A DNA stretch of 64,000 nt, from NCBI RefSeq assembly GCF_040954645.1, contig NC_092806.1, positions 146,968,429 through 147,032,428 on the forward strand, in the 5' to 3' direction. The first letter of the stretch is position 1. Every line of letters begins with the position of its first letter. This document shows positions 43,780 to 54,659 of the stretch, one piece after another. The translations under genes and the position numbers were made by a program. Under the pieces are notes generated by a model. It worked only from the letters and a program-made list of their open reading frames with translations, did not search any database and was not told where the DNA came from. The stretch comes from Diabrotica undecimpunctata (taxonomy: Eukaryota > Arthropoda > Insecta > Coleoptera > Chrysomelidae).

Positions 43780-44640
43780 TTTTTAAGTCCTTTTTTCTAT
43801 TCGGATTATTGGCTCTGTAGTTCTTTTAATATCGTCGCTCCATCGCATTTGCGGTCTTCCTCGTGGTCTTTTGGCTTCATATGGCCGCCAATTCCCAATT
43901 TCTTTATTCCATCGGCCATCCGTAAGACGTTCGTTATGTCCAGCCCATTTCCATTTTAGTTTAGCTGCCAGTTCGACAGCATCTTTTACTTTTGTACTAC
44001 TACGAATGTTTTCATTGGTTTTATGGTCTTTGAGTGAGATTGAGTGGACTCAGCATCTGTCGTTCCATAGCTCTCTGAGTTTTTCTGATCTTCCCCATGT
44101 TTATTTTAGTAAATGTCCAGGTTTGAGCTCCATATGTAAGTACAGGTAGGATACAGGAATTAAATACTTTGGTTCGCAGTTTTTAAGCTATATTTTTATT
44201 TTTAAGTACATATGAGAGTCTTCCGAATGCTGCCCATCCCATTTTTACACGTCTGCTTATTTCGGTAGTCTGATTTTCTTTGCTTACCTTGACATTTTGA
44301 CCCAGATATGTATATTCATCTACGTATTCTATCGCTGTCCCTTCGATGTTTATCATAGGTTTGTCATCTTTGTTTGACATTAGTTTAGTTTTGCTGAAAT
44401 TCATTTTCAGTCCTTTTTTTAGGGATTCTATGTGTAGCTCCTCAATCATTCTATTCAGTGCATTCCACGTGTCGGCTATTAGTACTACATCATCTGCGTA
44501 TTTAAGATGGTTCATGTATCTTCCGTTAATAGGGATTCCCTTATTTTCCCAGTCTATTGACTTAAAGATATCTTATAGGGCAGCTGTAAATAATTTTGGA
44601 AATATTGTGTCTCCTTGTCTTTCTCGTATCGTGTCGTATA
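43780..44640 (-). pseudogene. RTE-type retrotransposon 3' part (group I)
   Basis: Minus strand: RERQGDTIFPKLFTAAL, then a stop and NHLKYADDVVLIADTWNAL (YADD intact). GLKMNFSKTKLMSNK and EYVDEYTYLGQNVKVSKENQ follow, then WAAFGRLSYVLKNKN. After another stop come NSCILPVLTYGAQTWTFTKI and MERQML. Further frames give LKWKWAGHNERLTDGRWNK and RPRGRPQMRWSDDIKR. The 5' truncation falls just before the RQGD motif. Two stops and at least two frameshifts. Confidence 0.8.
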
Positions 44641-44644
44641 GGAT

Positions 44645-45950
44645 AAACTATTTGCATTATTTTTGTATATATGTATATAAGTATTTATGAGGTATTAGAT
44701 ATTTTATGTATACAGGCTTTTTTTTATATAATTAATTTGTTGCTTTTGTTTATTCTCTTAATTCAGTTAAATTAATTAGTAAAGATTTTTAAAACGAAAC
44801 GCGTACGGTCCTGATTTCTCAGTCTATTGCCAAACTACCACACACCTACAACTGTGCCGACATGAGCTGCATCGCTGCGCGCCGTAAGACCAGCACTGCA
44901 TTCTATGGCATAACTGTGGCTTCTGCTATGGTTAGTATATGTTCAAAGACGTGAACTTGGAATTGAGAAGGTAGAGAAACGCTATCAAGGACACAAATGA
45001 GTAAATAAGTCTTTTAAACCGGTGATTTAGATATTTTTTAAATAAAAACTTAGCTGCGATAAAAACTGGATGATCCGTAAAAACAGAATAAATGCGTTCT
45101 ACCGTTCATTGCATAAATATTTATGAAGTCATTCTCCACTAAAGTTGTGCAGTTAGGCGAAACTTTTTAAAAGTCTCACCAATTAAAAGGATAGAGTCAA
45201 ATTAACATTTACTTCCGACCTGATAATTTTCTAAAGCTTCCCCTAAATGCAGACGGTGACAATTTGTACTTCAAAATTAATTCCTGTTGTTTCCAAAGCC
45301 ATTAATTTCCTACGACTTGTAGCGACAAGCCTGATGGAACTTTGTCGGTTCTCCTTGACTGTCTCAGCGTTAAAATAAAAACAAGAAGACAAAACCATTG
45401 TTTTAAACTGCTAACTTTTATAAATGTTATTCGTTCTTTCTCTTGTTGACATTATTTATTACAGTTCAACAAAACAACAAGTCTTGAATTTAATCTGAAA
45501 ACAACGCGTGAGAGTAGAATAGAAGTTGCTCCAAAGAAAATACGAACAGAGATTTTTGCTGGATTAGATGGATGTACAGAAATAACAAGAGCCAGGGAGT
45601 TAATAAATTACAGTTATTATTCTTTGCGGATAAATGAGGAGAAAAGTTTTTAATCTGTGTCTGCCAAGAAAATCTATAATCATAATAATGGAAGGTTTTG
45701 TTACAATTTAAAGTAGCTTAGTAGCTGAAATTCAAGAACACAAAGACAAATAACTACAATTTATTGTAATCAAGCAGAAGCCGGTAACAAAGCTTATCTG
45801 GCAACCTACATCTATTGTTTTTCTTACATGACGGAGTTACATTATCTAAAGGATAAAAAGGAAGTATATGAGTTGATGTTATTTTACTGATTGATGTGTT
45901 TTACATCTTTAAAAGAATCTCTAAGATTTTTAAAAGATTTGGAACAGAAA
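44645..45950. other. non-coding stretch without recognised features
   Basis: Mostly AT-rich. 44800-44950 and 45170-45370 are less AT-rich and could be single-copy intron sequence. No splice-bounded frame supported. Confidence 0.4.
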
Positions 45951-45954
45951 CGGT

Positions 45955-46511
45955 AATCCTTTCTGTGTACGCGCCAACAAAAGATGCTATTGTCAGAGAA
46001 AAAAAGACTTACGTCAATTATTAGAACAACAATTGGATTTAATAAAAAGTAAACTAACAAAAAGAAGACAAATGAGAAGCCAGAGAGCCACACTCTAAGA
46101 GAAATGAATAAAACTATTTCGAAGGCAATCAGGAGAGATTTTTAGGGATATTTAAAACCGATAACATTAAACGCACTATAGAGGAAAATAACAGCCTAAA
46201 AGTTCTACGTAGAAAGCTAACGAATGGGAAATGCGAAATTCATAAATTAAGAAACAATCAAAATAAAATAATATCACGTAGAAAGAGTTAATACTGGTCG
46301 GCGAAGAGTTTTACGAGGAATTATATTATAGTAGACGAGAAGATCAAACAAGAATAGACGTAAGACCACCTACACGTTGGACTTACGACATCAGGCGTAT
46401 CACCAAAAATTGGCAACAAAGAGCACAACATCGTAAAGAATGAAGGAGTTTAAGGGAGGGCTATGTTCAGCAGTGGACGTGATAAATGAAGGCTGTATGA
46501 TGATGATGATG
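45955..46511 (+). pseudogene. RTE-type retrotransposon with large internal deletion
   Basis: The start shows the endonuclease words VILSVYAPTKDAIVRE. After scrambled linker sequence the end reads RPPTRWTYDIRRITKNWQQR (one frame), AQHRKEW and GYVQQWT-like residues. This is the usual C-terminus of group I elements (RWxDDIxxxxGxxWxxxAQxRxxWxxLxEAYVQQW). The 3' tail is TGATGATGATGATGA at 46497-46511. The polymerase is entirely missing. Confidence 0.65.
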
Positions 46512-46596
46512 AAACTAACACTTATTGTCGCAGCTGACTTAAACGAAAAAGTGGGAATTCGAGATAATGATAAAGTAGTTGGACGATATGGGAGTT
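46512..46596 (+). pseudogene. short RTE-type endonuclease fragment
   Basis: KLTLIVAADLNEKVGIRDND, then KVVGRYG and a stop. It corresponds to the (G)DLNAKVG...VGRYG block of the endonuclease. It directly abuts the TGATGA tail of the preceding copy on the left and the RNase H fragment on the right. Confidence 0.6.
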
Positions 46597-47170
46597 AGTT
46601 AATCGCGTATGACCCAGTCGGAGTCGCGTTAATATTACCTGGTCTCTTCGACTTGTTGGTAAGGTGGGCCAGGATTTTATCGACTTTTTACTATCGCGTA
46701 GCTTGGCCGATGACACTTTCCACTTTTCTTCCCACATATATCGCACTTTACATTTGACCGTCGCTTTCACATCCGCACTCGTAAATATTTCGGTACACTC
46801 CGCCCTATCACCAGTTGCAGCTTCCTTTGCAGCGTTGTCTGCCTCTTCATTTCCTTGAATTCCAATATGGGATGGCATCCAGAAGAATATAATATTTTTT
46901 CCATTCAGTTCAGTGGTGTGAACTTCTTGTTTTATCTTGATGACCAAAGGATTAGTTGACTGTACGGAACTTATAGAGTCCGTGAGTATAATATAATTGG
47001 TATTAATGAATGCTTGACAGCAAGGGTGGCCTGGTATAGAGAGTATAGTTCAGCAGAGTAAATGGAGTTCTCCGAAGGGAGTTTGTATTTATTTGTCGAT
47101 GTTGGGGTTATGACTGCAGCACCAGTACTTTCATTTGATTTAGATACATCTGTGTATATGTGTGTAATGT
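46597..47170 (-). pseudogene. RNase H domain of an I/Jockey-type non-LTR element
   Basis: Minus strand. Reading across one frame change: IYTDVSKSNESTGAAVI (first D), YSAELYSLYQATLAVKHS (E), LTDSISSVQS-type (second D, partly frameshifted). Then IIFFWMPSHIGIQGNEEADN (last D) follows, with AAKEAATGDRAECTEIFTSA. The four acidic residues of RNase H1 are therefore present. It continues ILTRLRLGHTRLTNSH and is cut at 46597. The reverse transcriptase upstream is missing. Confidence 0.75.
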
Positions 47171-47174
47171 AAAC

Positions 47175-48600
47175 ATAGCAAGGGAATAAAGAAAGAAAAA
47201 ATAAGGGGTAGTTAGCCTAGAAAAGAGTAATAATTATTTAAGTAATTATTATATATTCCAAATTAATATATAATAATTAGTTAACACAAGCCTGAATGTT
47301 TAAAGAATTACGACACTTTAGACCTTGTTGGAAAATAATACATAGTACGAATTGTTAAACAAGTGATAAGAATTGAGCTGACTAAGAAGTTTTACATGGC
47401 GTGATCCAGTTTAACACATGGAATAGATGGCATAATCAGCGAAAACGTAGAAACAAATCTCCACTTCGGACGTGACAAAAGAATCTAAGGTACGAGTTGG
47501 CAATAGATAAAAACAAACAGAAGTGGGTCAAACGGGTAGTAAAGGTGCTGGCGACCGAGCCAGGCGGGAGTAGCGTTCTGGCAACCAAGCCAGAGGGTAT
47601 CCGGCCGCATCCGGTGCCAGTGGTACTTCGGCATGTCGGCAGTCGGCGCGGCAAGCGTTAGCTAAATCATCGTGATATTCGTGTGCGACGGAAGGTAGAG
47701 ATTCGAAAATACGAATTTTTCGTCTCGCTCAGTACCGCCATAACGTACAGTGAATTCCAGCGTTCATCCAGACTATTCCAGAGTTCCAGTTTGGACTACA
47801 AGGCGTATTCATTAGCTAGGGCCTAAGTACGCTAAGGTAACTAACAATGTTTACTAACCATGTTGGGACCAATTAATAGTAGGTTGTCCGCCTTTTAAAT
47901 TCCCTTAGTAAAATCTCTTCTCGTCTCCCTTCGCAAACAATAATAACCACTAATAGCTCATTGTACGTTTGTGTAGTAGATGTAAAATTACGATTTGTTA
48001 ATTATACAGTAAGTTGAAAGTGGCTTGTTTTATTTTACCGTTAGATAGAGACAAGAAGGGAACACATTTTTGCTTGTACATCTTCCTGGCTTCTAACGCA
48101 AGCCCATAGCCTCTCACTCTTTGCAGGACCTGAGACCGAGAAGTCCTTAATCCCCTTTCTACCCTCTTGTAAATCCGCGAGGGCGAAATCACGACCTATT
48201 CAAAGTAGTGGACCAGTATGCCTCAAATTCGCTCGGACAGCTAAATATCCTTTAAACACAGGGGATATTTTAGTGGTGACAGTGCTAAGCATCCCTTAGC
48301 TTCAATCCTATAGTGGTGACAGTGCTAAGCATCCCTTAGCTCTCAATCAAACATATTTTACATATTTCAAATCGTAGATTTATTACAGATTCCAATCCTA
48401 GATTATTACATGTGTATAATATTTGTAGTTGTGAATCATATCATTGAAGGCGGATTTGATTAACTGTGGGTTTGTTGAATGTTTGTCCTAAGAAATGAGG
48501 CGAGTTAGGCACTGAGAGTTCTTTATTTACCATGGAGGAATTCAGGACGATTGGGAGGGACAGCATTCTGGAAAGGTATAGTTTAATTTATTTAAGTGCT
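47175..48600. other. GC-richer stretch, possible LTR-element remains
   Basis: 47430-48250 is clearly less AT-rich than its surroundings and has many CpG sites (for example GTCGGCGCGGCAAGCG near 47642). The 48271-48340 direct repeats follow. At 48533 an ATG opens MEEFRTIGRDSILERY, ending at a donor-like AGGTATAG. The mixture suggests an LTR plus leader of a retroelement, or an unrecognised first exon. No gag, protease or polymerase motif was found. Confidence 0.3.
48271..48340 (+). repeat. two direct 30-bp repeats, each with a small hairpin
   Basis: TAGTGGTGACAGTGCTAAGC followed by ATCCCTTAGC occurs at 48271-48300 and again at 48311-48340, identical, 40 bp apart. Within each, GCTAAG pairs with CTTAGC. 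Confidence 0.9.
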
Positions 48601-48604
48601 AGAG

Positions 48605-49480
48605 CTGTTCTATTTACTCTATCTTAGTGTGTATTAAACAAGCAACAGATTAGATTACTAAATATATCACTTAAATTCTCAATGTCGGCTCTTTTGTTCA
48701 AGATGTTGCGTGTAGTTTGTGTGATTTCTTTTGTGATTTTTTTTGTGTATTTATTTTTAATTTAAATTTCTAGGCAGACTTTATCGTACTTAGACTGAAG
48801 CGATAAATCAGTAAGCGCTCTTACGGTTTTCTTACCTGTTTACTTCCTAGAATTTATCAACTTAATAAAAACAAACTATTATTACAGACCTTAGTTTTAT
48901 GTTGCTTTTATCACAAAAAATACAAACCTTCTTATCATTATAAATATTTAAAAATAAAATATCTCAAATAATAAATGCACAAATGCAGAAAGTTTTATAA
49001 CATTAATCCTCGTCTTTAAAAAAACAAAAGGGATATTTTGCGAATATAACCATCATTTACCTCATTAACCTCTCCAGTAAAAAATACTTTCGCCATTGTT
49101 CTCGTAATGCGAGTGGAAAATTTTATGAGAGCAGCAATGCCAAGTCATGATTCTTACTGAAATACCTTTTGTGTTTTGTCAACTGGTCGTTTGTGTTTCT
49201 TTTATAAGGTTTTCTAACAATACTAGCTTATAAAATATCGCGAGCTATCAAACGGAGGTTTTTTATGATACAGTACCAAGCATAAAAAAGCAGCTTACTT
49301 GCGAAGCTGCTATTAGTTTTAGAGAAAAATAATAATACCAGCAACTTACATTACCAGGTGGTGTACGATTGTTAAACAGATATTTTTTTGGTGTGCATCT
49401 TAATGTATCTTAATAAACCACTTTCTGATTTGCTGAATATTTTCGTTTTTTTTTCAATTTGTTTCCAACAACATCTGAAA
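48605..49480. other. AT-rich non-coding stretch
   Basis: No coding region supported. It ends at the left terminus of the second mariner. Confidence 0.45.
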
Positions 49481-49633
49481 TAATAGTCTGTTAAAATAAG
49501 TTTTGTGGTTCGATAATAGGAGGCGTTGCTGCTAGCCCTTTTCATATAAACGTATGAAAATTTCATTTCAATCTGTCAATTCATTTTTTGTTTACAATAC
49601 ATTTAGTATCGATGTATCACAGGGGTTTTTTAC

Positions 49634-51255
49634 AATGAAAAATATCAACTATCGTTCATTGATTGAATTTCTATTTTTGGAGGGTTTAAAAGCAGAGGAA
49701 ATATATGAACGAATGTTGAAAGTGTATAAGAACTCTTTGCTTTCAATTAGTACAGTAGAAAGATGGGTTACTTAATTTAAACGTGGACGAGAGACCGAAA
49801 GAGATTTGCAGAAGAAAAAACAATGGAACAAAAAACCCATTTGAATGCCACTCTCTCAGCAACATTTCGAAGATAAAGTGGATTTTGTGCGCTATGGATT
49901 ACACTAGGGTCTATCACCATGATCCTAAATCAAACAAAAGACTACTATGTGGTGTGAACTTGGTTCTTCGGCTCCGAAACGAGTTCCTGTCCAAAACTCG
50001 ACCAAGAATGTGTTCTTCTTTAGATGCAAATCCACTAATAGATGTTAGCGATCACATTTTCCATTAATTCTCTATTTCTTGCAATATGTATCAGAGATTG
50101 TATGTCGTTAATCCCTGTCCATTGCCTTATGTTTCGGAGCCAGGACATTTTCTTGCGTCCCATTCCTCTCTTGCCTTCAATTTTACCCTCGATTATAAGT
50201 TGGAGGAACTGGTATTTTTCATTTCGCATGATGTGACCTAGATACGCCGTTTTCCTTTTCTTGATGGTTTCGAAAAGTTGGCGTTCTTGATTTATTCTTT
50301 TAAGGACATCTATATTTGTGATTTTCGCTGTCCATGGTATTTTTAGGATACGGCGATAGAGCCACATTTCGAAAGCTTCTAATCTGTTTATATCCCTCGT
50401 TTTGAGTGTCCAGCCCTCTACGCCATATAGCAGCACTGACCACACGTAGCACTTAGTAAACCTTAGTCTCAGTTGAAGATCGAACTCTGAACAAGTCAGT
50501 ACCTTCTTGAATTTTACGAAAGCTTGTCGAGCTTGCTCAATGCGACATTTTACTTCCCTGTCCGATGCCCAGTCTTCAAAAAGCCACGATCCCAGGTATT
50601 TAAATTTACTCACTCTTTCAATGGACTTAGTATTCAGTGTTATGGTGGAGTTTTCAAGTGCATCCAAGTTTCTGGAGATGATCATAAATTTGGTTTTTTT
50701 GGTATTAATCTCTAATCCCATTCGCTTACTGTGTTCTCCGATTATAGTGACAAGTTGTTGAAGATCGACTATGTTGTCACAAATTAAGACACCATCATCA
50801 GCATATCGTATGTTGTTGATCAGTACTCCATTCACTTTGATTCCCATCTTTGCATCCTCCAGAGACTCTTGAAATATGGCTTCCGAATAAATGTTAAATA
50901 AAAGAGGGGAAAGCACACATCCCTGTCGAACGCCCCTTCTTATATGTATGGGTTTGGATATAGAAGAATGTGTTAGCATCAGTTTTTTGGGATGCAAAAG
51001 GAATTTTGTTTGTGGATTACTTGCAAGCTGGTAAAAAATAAATTCTAAGTATTATTGTAACCTTTTAGAACAGCTGAAGGAAAAAATTCGTGAAAAAACA
51101 CCCGGTTTGCAGAAGAAAAAAATCCTTGTTCATCAAGACAGTGCACCTTTTAACATGAGCATTTTGACAATGGCTAACACTTCCAGGGATGGAATTCGTA
51201 AACTGGAATCTCGTTTGAACAAGTGTATTAATGTTCAGGGAGACTATACTGCCTA
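49634..51255 (+). pseudogene. mariner transposase relic in two pieces
   Basis: Piece 1 (49634-50030): MKNINYRSLIEFLFLEGLKA, then YKNSLLSISTVERWV, the N-terminal helix-turn-helix. After a stop come FKRGRETERD, and in other frames VYHHDPKS and CELGSSAPKRVPVQNS. Piece 2 (50991-51255): DAKGILFVDYLQAGK, then in shifted frames KEKIREKTPGLQKKKILVHQ. QDSAPFNMSILTMA stands where active mariners have HDNAPAH (second aspartate). The segment with the first aspartate is deleted or changed (WVYHHD region) and the C-terminal SPDLAP part is gone. Confidence 0.8.
50031..50990 (-). pseudogene. RTE-type retrotransposon (group III), nested, one long open frame
   Basis: A 960-bp insert flanked by the 8-bp duplication GATGCAAA (50023-50030 and 50991-50998). 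On the minus strand a single uninterrupted frame reads IRRGVRQGCVLSPLLFNIYS, then NNIRYADDGVLICDNIVDLQ (YADD intact). MGLEINTKKTKFMIISRN and VSKFKYLGSWLFEDWASDRE follow. VLLYGVEGWTLKTRDINRLE, MWLYRRILKIPWTAKITNID and TAYLGHIMRNEKYQFLQLI complete the C-terminus. It is truncated 5' of the palm, so it cannot be active. The absence of stops over 960 bp makes it one of the youngest insertions here. The 3' end has almost no tail (ATCTATTAGTGGA). Confidence 0.9.
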
Positions 51256-51324
51256 ATAAAGTGTAGATCAAAGCATACAATTGTGTTGTTCTTATCTACC
51301 CTCAAAACTTATTGAACAGCGTAT

Positions 51325-51965
51325 TCTAATCACCAATCAACACAACGTAAAAAATATTTGTACTTAACCACACTGTGTATTAGTACAGTTTTCCGAAGAA
51401 AATTTAATCGATGTATATAATTTATTGGTTAATTCGAACCGACTTGATAAACAATGCCATCAGCAACCTCAGTGCAAAATCGATAATAAATTATATCACA
51501 AAGCTTTTATTTTGTTACCATTAAAAAAGCATTTTGAATCACATATCACGAGTGAGTTGCTTTTCATTATACAAAATTTGCATATTATTTTCAAATCAAT
51601 TTGCAAACCAGGACAAATAATTTACATCCAACGTATGGGGGAACATTTATACCTCTTTTGTGTTTTATGGATTTATGGTGCTTCGGTATGATATTTAAAA
51701 GAGAAGGCGAGATTTGTTTAGTGCGACTATTAAAATATACAGTGTGTAAAACACTTATGGAATAAAATTTTTTGTCTTTATATTAAAACATCATAAAAAA
51801 CGCTGAGACCAGTCAACTTGTAAATTCAAATGAGAGCTTTTTAAACATAAATTTAAATGTATAGAATAATTGACGTAACTCTAGCATAGTGCATCATCTT
51901 TATTTTTAATAACAGCTTGTATATTTTTATGTTTTTAGAGCTCCTAATCGTGCAACCTAAATTCT
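51325..51965. other. AT-rich non-coding stretch
   Basis: No feature supported. An 88-codon frame at 51425-51691 has no recognisable similarity. Confidence 0.4.
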
Positions 51966-51970
51966 GGTCA

Positions 51971-52162
51971 ATTTGGAAGTGACATTCTTAAGAAATGGAA
52001 GTAATACAAAAGAGATTTTAGGAATATTGTTAGTTAGTAAATGGAAATCAGAGCTAAATACAGATGCCATGAAAGTTAGCTCTGATTCCCATTCACTGAC
52101 TAACAATATTCCTAAAATCTCTTTTGTATTACTTCCATTTATTAAGAATATCACTTCCAAAT
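51971..52162. repeat. near-perfect palindrome, 87-bp arms
   Basis: 51971-52057 and 52076-52162 are reverse complements with about five mismatches, around an 18-base loop (52058-52075). The arms begin ATTTGGAAGTGA and end ATCAGAGCTAA. Both strands therefore read nearly the same. It may be a small foldback element. It lies 14 bp from a long (TA)n tract. Confidence 0.95.
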
Positions 52163-52173
52163 TTGTACTACTT

Positions 52174-52176
<3 letters not shown>

Positions 52177-52258
<82 letters not shown>
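52177..52258. repeat. (TA)n microsatellite
   Basis: About 41 TA units without interruption, immediately right of the palindrome. Confidence 0.95.
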
Positions 52259-52259
<1 letters not shown>

Positions 52260-52262
<3 letters not shown>

Positions 52263-53600
52263 ACTACGATTAGGGAACGGATAATTTTAATACAAAGTGG
52301 GCAAAGGGCAGCAGTAAAACATTGCGCGCGATTTTGTTCCTGGTGCAAGTGACGAGACAAGAGATATTTTATATAATGCTCCAAAGAGAACAAGCTACGT
52401 GTGATAAATATATTTCTAAAATACCAAAAATTTTATCAAAAAATTGTTTTTATGTCAAATCTCAAATATAACGTATCAAAAATGACAATGATAGTATATC
52501 GAAATGTTTTTTCTGTCAAAAAAAAAAATTAAAAACAATATAAATCAATTTTAAACAAAAACAAACATACCTGTGGACGAATTTAGCATCAAGTAATTTT
52601 ACACACAGCGATATTAACTCACCTGAAACAAAAATGTAAATGAATAAATACAGAAATTTAGAATATTATTTTATCTAATGATTTTCTTTAAATCTATAAT
52701 GTTCTCTCATTTTCTATGATTTTGAATATTTGTTATCAATTTGACTTGTCGCCTTGATTAGAGCTCCTCTCTATTAGCGATGGTTAGCTATTATTATAAC
52801 AAATTCATATCTGGCTTGTGTGGTTTTGTGGTAGTGTATTTGCATTCATGCCATTCTAATCCCTTACCTCTTGTAACCAGAAACATTTCCTTGTTCTCAG
52901 ACCTCTATTTCAATACCTAATCTTTTCCACTGACGGGTGGGAATGAAAGGCCCATTCACTCATGAGTGGGGATGGCAAAGATGAGACATACAGATAATTT
53001 TTCTCTTTTGCGAAGATGTTCTAGATAGTTTATTTTATTCTTCCTCTTTGTATTATATTAGAATTATCCAACGTTGGTGATAATCATGGTGAATGCTTTA
53101 CGGTCTTCTGTCATATGTCATACGGTCTTCTGTCAAAGTTTTTCAAATTTGGGAGAAAACAAATATCTTTCAGCAAAAGAAATTTTTTCTCATAACACCC
53201 TTCAGCATTCTATTTTTCCCTTGATAGTCAGTTCAATATATAAAACAAGTAACATATTTCCCTACATTTAATCCATCTTAGTATTAATCTATTATTGTTG
53301 ACTATTTTTAATGACATATATATATATATATATATACCTATATATATACATTATGTAAAAGAGTAAATCATGTTGCTGTCGCTTTATTGAATTGAATGGC
53401 CAAATATATAGACTAAACTTCCCGTGCTCGAATCGGTATCAATAGAGTTTTATGACTCATTACAGCATCCCTGCTTCATCAGACACTCGAGCTGATACAA
53501 ATTCAAACTCGGAAAGTCCAACGAATGTCTCCTAAATATTTACCATTGTAAAGGTTAGCGTACAGAGGTGCCACCTACTTTAGCGGGCATGAACGAAAAC
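52260..53600. other. AT-rich non-coding stretch with a short (TA)n tract
   Basis: Contains a TA run at about 53317-53347 and a CACTCATGAGTG palindrome near 52957. 53390-53560 is less AT-rich, without a recognisable frame. Nothing coding is supported. Confidence 0.45.
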
Positions 53601-53602
53601 GA

Positions 53603-53689
53603 TTTAATAATATCATTTTCTGTCCTCTGGGCTAAACGGGCTTTTACACATTTCATGTAGCCCAGAGGACAGAAAACGATATTATTAAA
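53603..53689. repeat. 32-bp inverted repeat next to the Helitron fragment
   Basis: TTTAATAATATCATTTTCTG then TCCTCTGGGCTA (53603-53634) is inverted at 53658-53689 with one mismatch, around a 23-base loop. The right arm runs directly into the helicase fragment. Confidence 0.9.
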
Positions 53690-53860
53690 CTGTTAACAAT
53701 GACTATCAACAAAGCACAAGGACAATCGTTACAAGTGTGTGAATGAAATCCGTGCTTCTCACACAGGCAGCTCTATGTGGCATGCTGGCGCGTCGGAAAA
53801 CCTTCTGATTGATTCGTTTACGTAACAGAAAGAAAAACAATAAATATTGTGTATCCCACA
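53690..53860 (+). pseudogene. Helitron Pif1-type helicase, C-terminal fragment
   Basis: Encodes MTINKAQGQSLQVC. Across a frame change it continues NPCFSHRQLYVACWRVGKPS, then FVYVTERKTINIVYPTIL. Helitron Rep/helicase proteins end with the motif series (F)AMTINKAQGQ(S/T)L, HGQLYVA(C/L)SRV and a NIVY word. Here HG is HR and SRV is WRV. Only the last ~55 residues remain; the replication initiator domain is absent. Helitrons move by rolling-circle copying. Cellular Pif1 is unlikely because of the LYVAC...NIVYP ending. Confidence 0.75.
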
Positions 53861-53949
53861 ATACTTCAATAAATATGAAATTGAAATAAAACGCTGGAAT
53901 GTTACAATTTTTTCGAAATTAACAAAATCAATGATTCAAAATGAATATT

Positions 53950-54614
53950 AAATATTTGTGTAATGCCATCTACCCATCTTTTTTGAGGTCTTCCCATGCT
54001 TCTTGTTGTCGTCCTTGGTCTCCATTCTAGAATTCTCCGTGTCCACCTGTTGTCATTATATCGGGCTACGTGACCTGCCCAGCGCCATTTTATTTTTGCA
54101 ATTTCTTCCACAATATCCCTAATCTTCGTTCTACGTCTTATCTCGGTGTTTCTAATCTTGTCTCTTAGTAATATTCCAAGCATGATTCGTTCCATTACTC
54201 TTTGCGTTGTTTCTAATTTTTTAGCAGATTTTTTGGTAAGGGCTACTGTCTCCAAGCCGTAAGTACAAACTGGTAGTATGCATGTGTTATACACCTTTTT
54301 CTTTAAGTTTACAGGAATGGAGGTGTTTTTCAAGATATATGCTAATTTGCTGAAAGCGCCCCATGCCAGTTGTGTTCTTCTTTTAATTTCAGCATCTTGA
54401 TTTGGTTTTCCTAGATTTGGTTTGATAACATGACCTAGATATACATAATGTTCAACATTTTCTATGGTATAATTTTGTATTGTTATATTTGTCTGGTCTC
54501 GGCTCAGTATTTTTGTTTTGCTGTAGTTCATTTTTAAACCTACCGCTCCTGAAACTGCATTTAATTGTTGTAACATATCATTTAGTTCTTGGATATTATC
54601 GGCTATTAAAACTA
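53950..54614 (-). pseudogene. RTE-type retrotransposon 3' end (group I)
   Basis: Minus strand, one uninterrupted frame: LIADNIQELNDMLQQLNAVS, VGLKMNYSKTKILSRDQTN, HYVYLGHVIKPNLGKPNQDA, WGAFSKLAYILKNTS. ILPVCTYGLETVALTKKSAK, MLGILLRDKIRNTEIRRRTK, IKWRWAGHVARYNDNRWTRR and RPQKRWVDGITQIFN follow. The catalytic YADD lies just beyond the 5' truncation. No stop occurs over 650 bp, so the insertion is fairly recent. Confidence 0.85.
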
Positions 54615-54659
54615 TGAAAAAACTATGTATATAACTATATATAAAACTATTTAAAAAAA

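Larger units (their letters stand above)
49488..51320 (+). mobile_element. second mariner element, split by a nested retroelement
   Basis: The left end CTGTTAAAATAAGTTTTGTG and the reverse complement of the right end GCTGTTCAATAAGTTTTGAG form imperfect terminal inverted repeats. They bracket a mariner transposase relic. Without the 960-bp insert and one duplication copy the element is about 865 bp, shorter than the usual ~1.3 kb, in line with the deletions in the gene. Confidence 0.65.

Noticed and set aside
47436..47654. Arg/Thr-rich minus-strand frame
   Set aside because: Composition follows from GC-rich repeat-like DNA; no similarity.
51957..52260. Two open frames with almost the same protein on opposite strands
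   Set aside because: A consequence of the palindrome and the (TA)n tract, not two genes.
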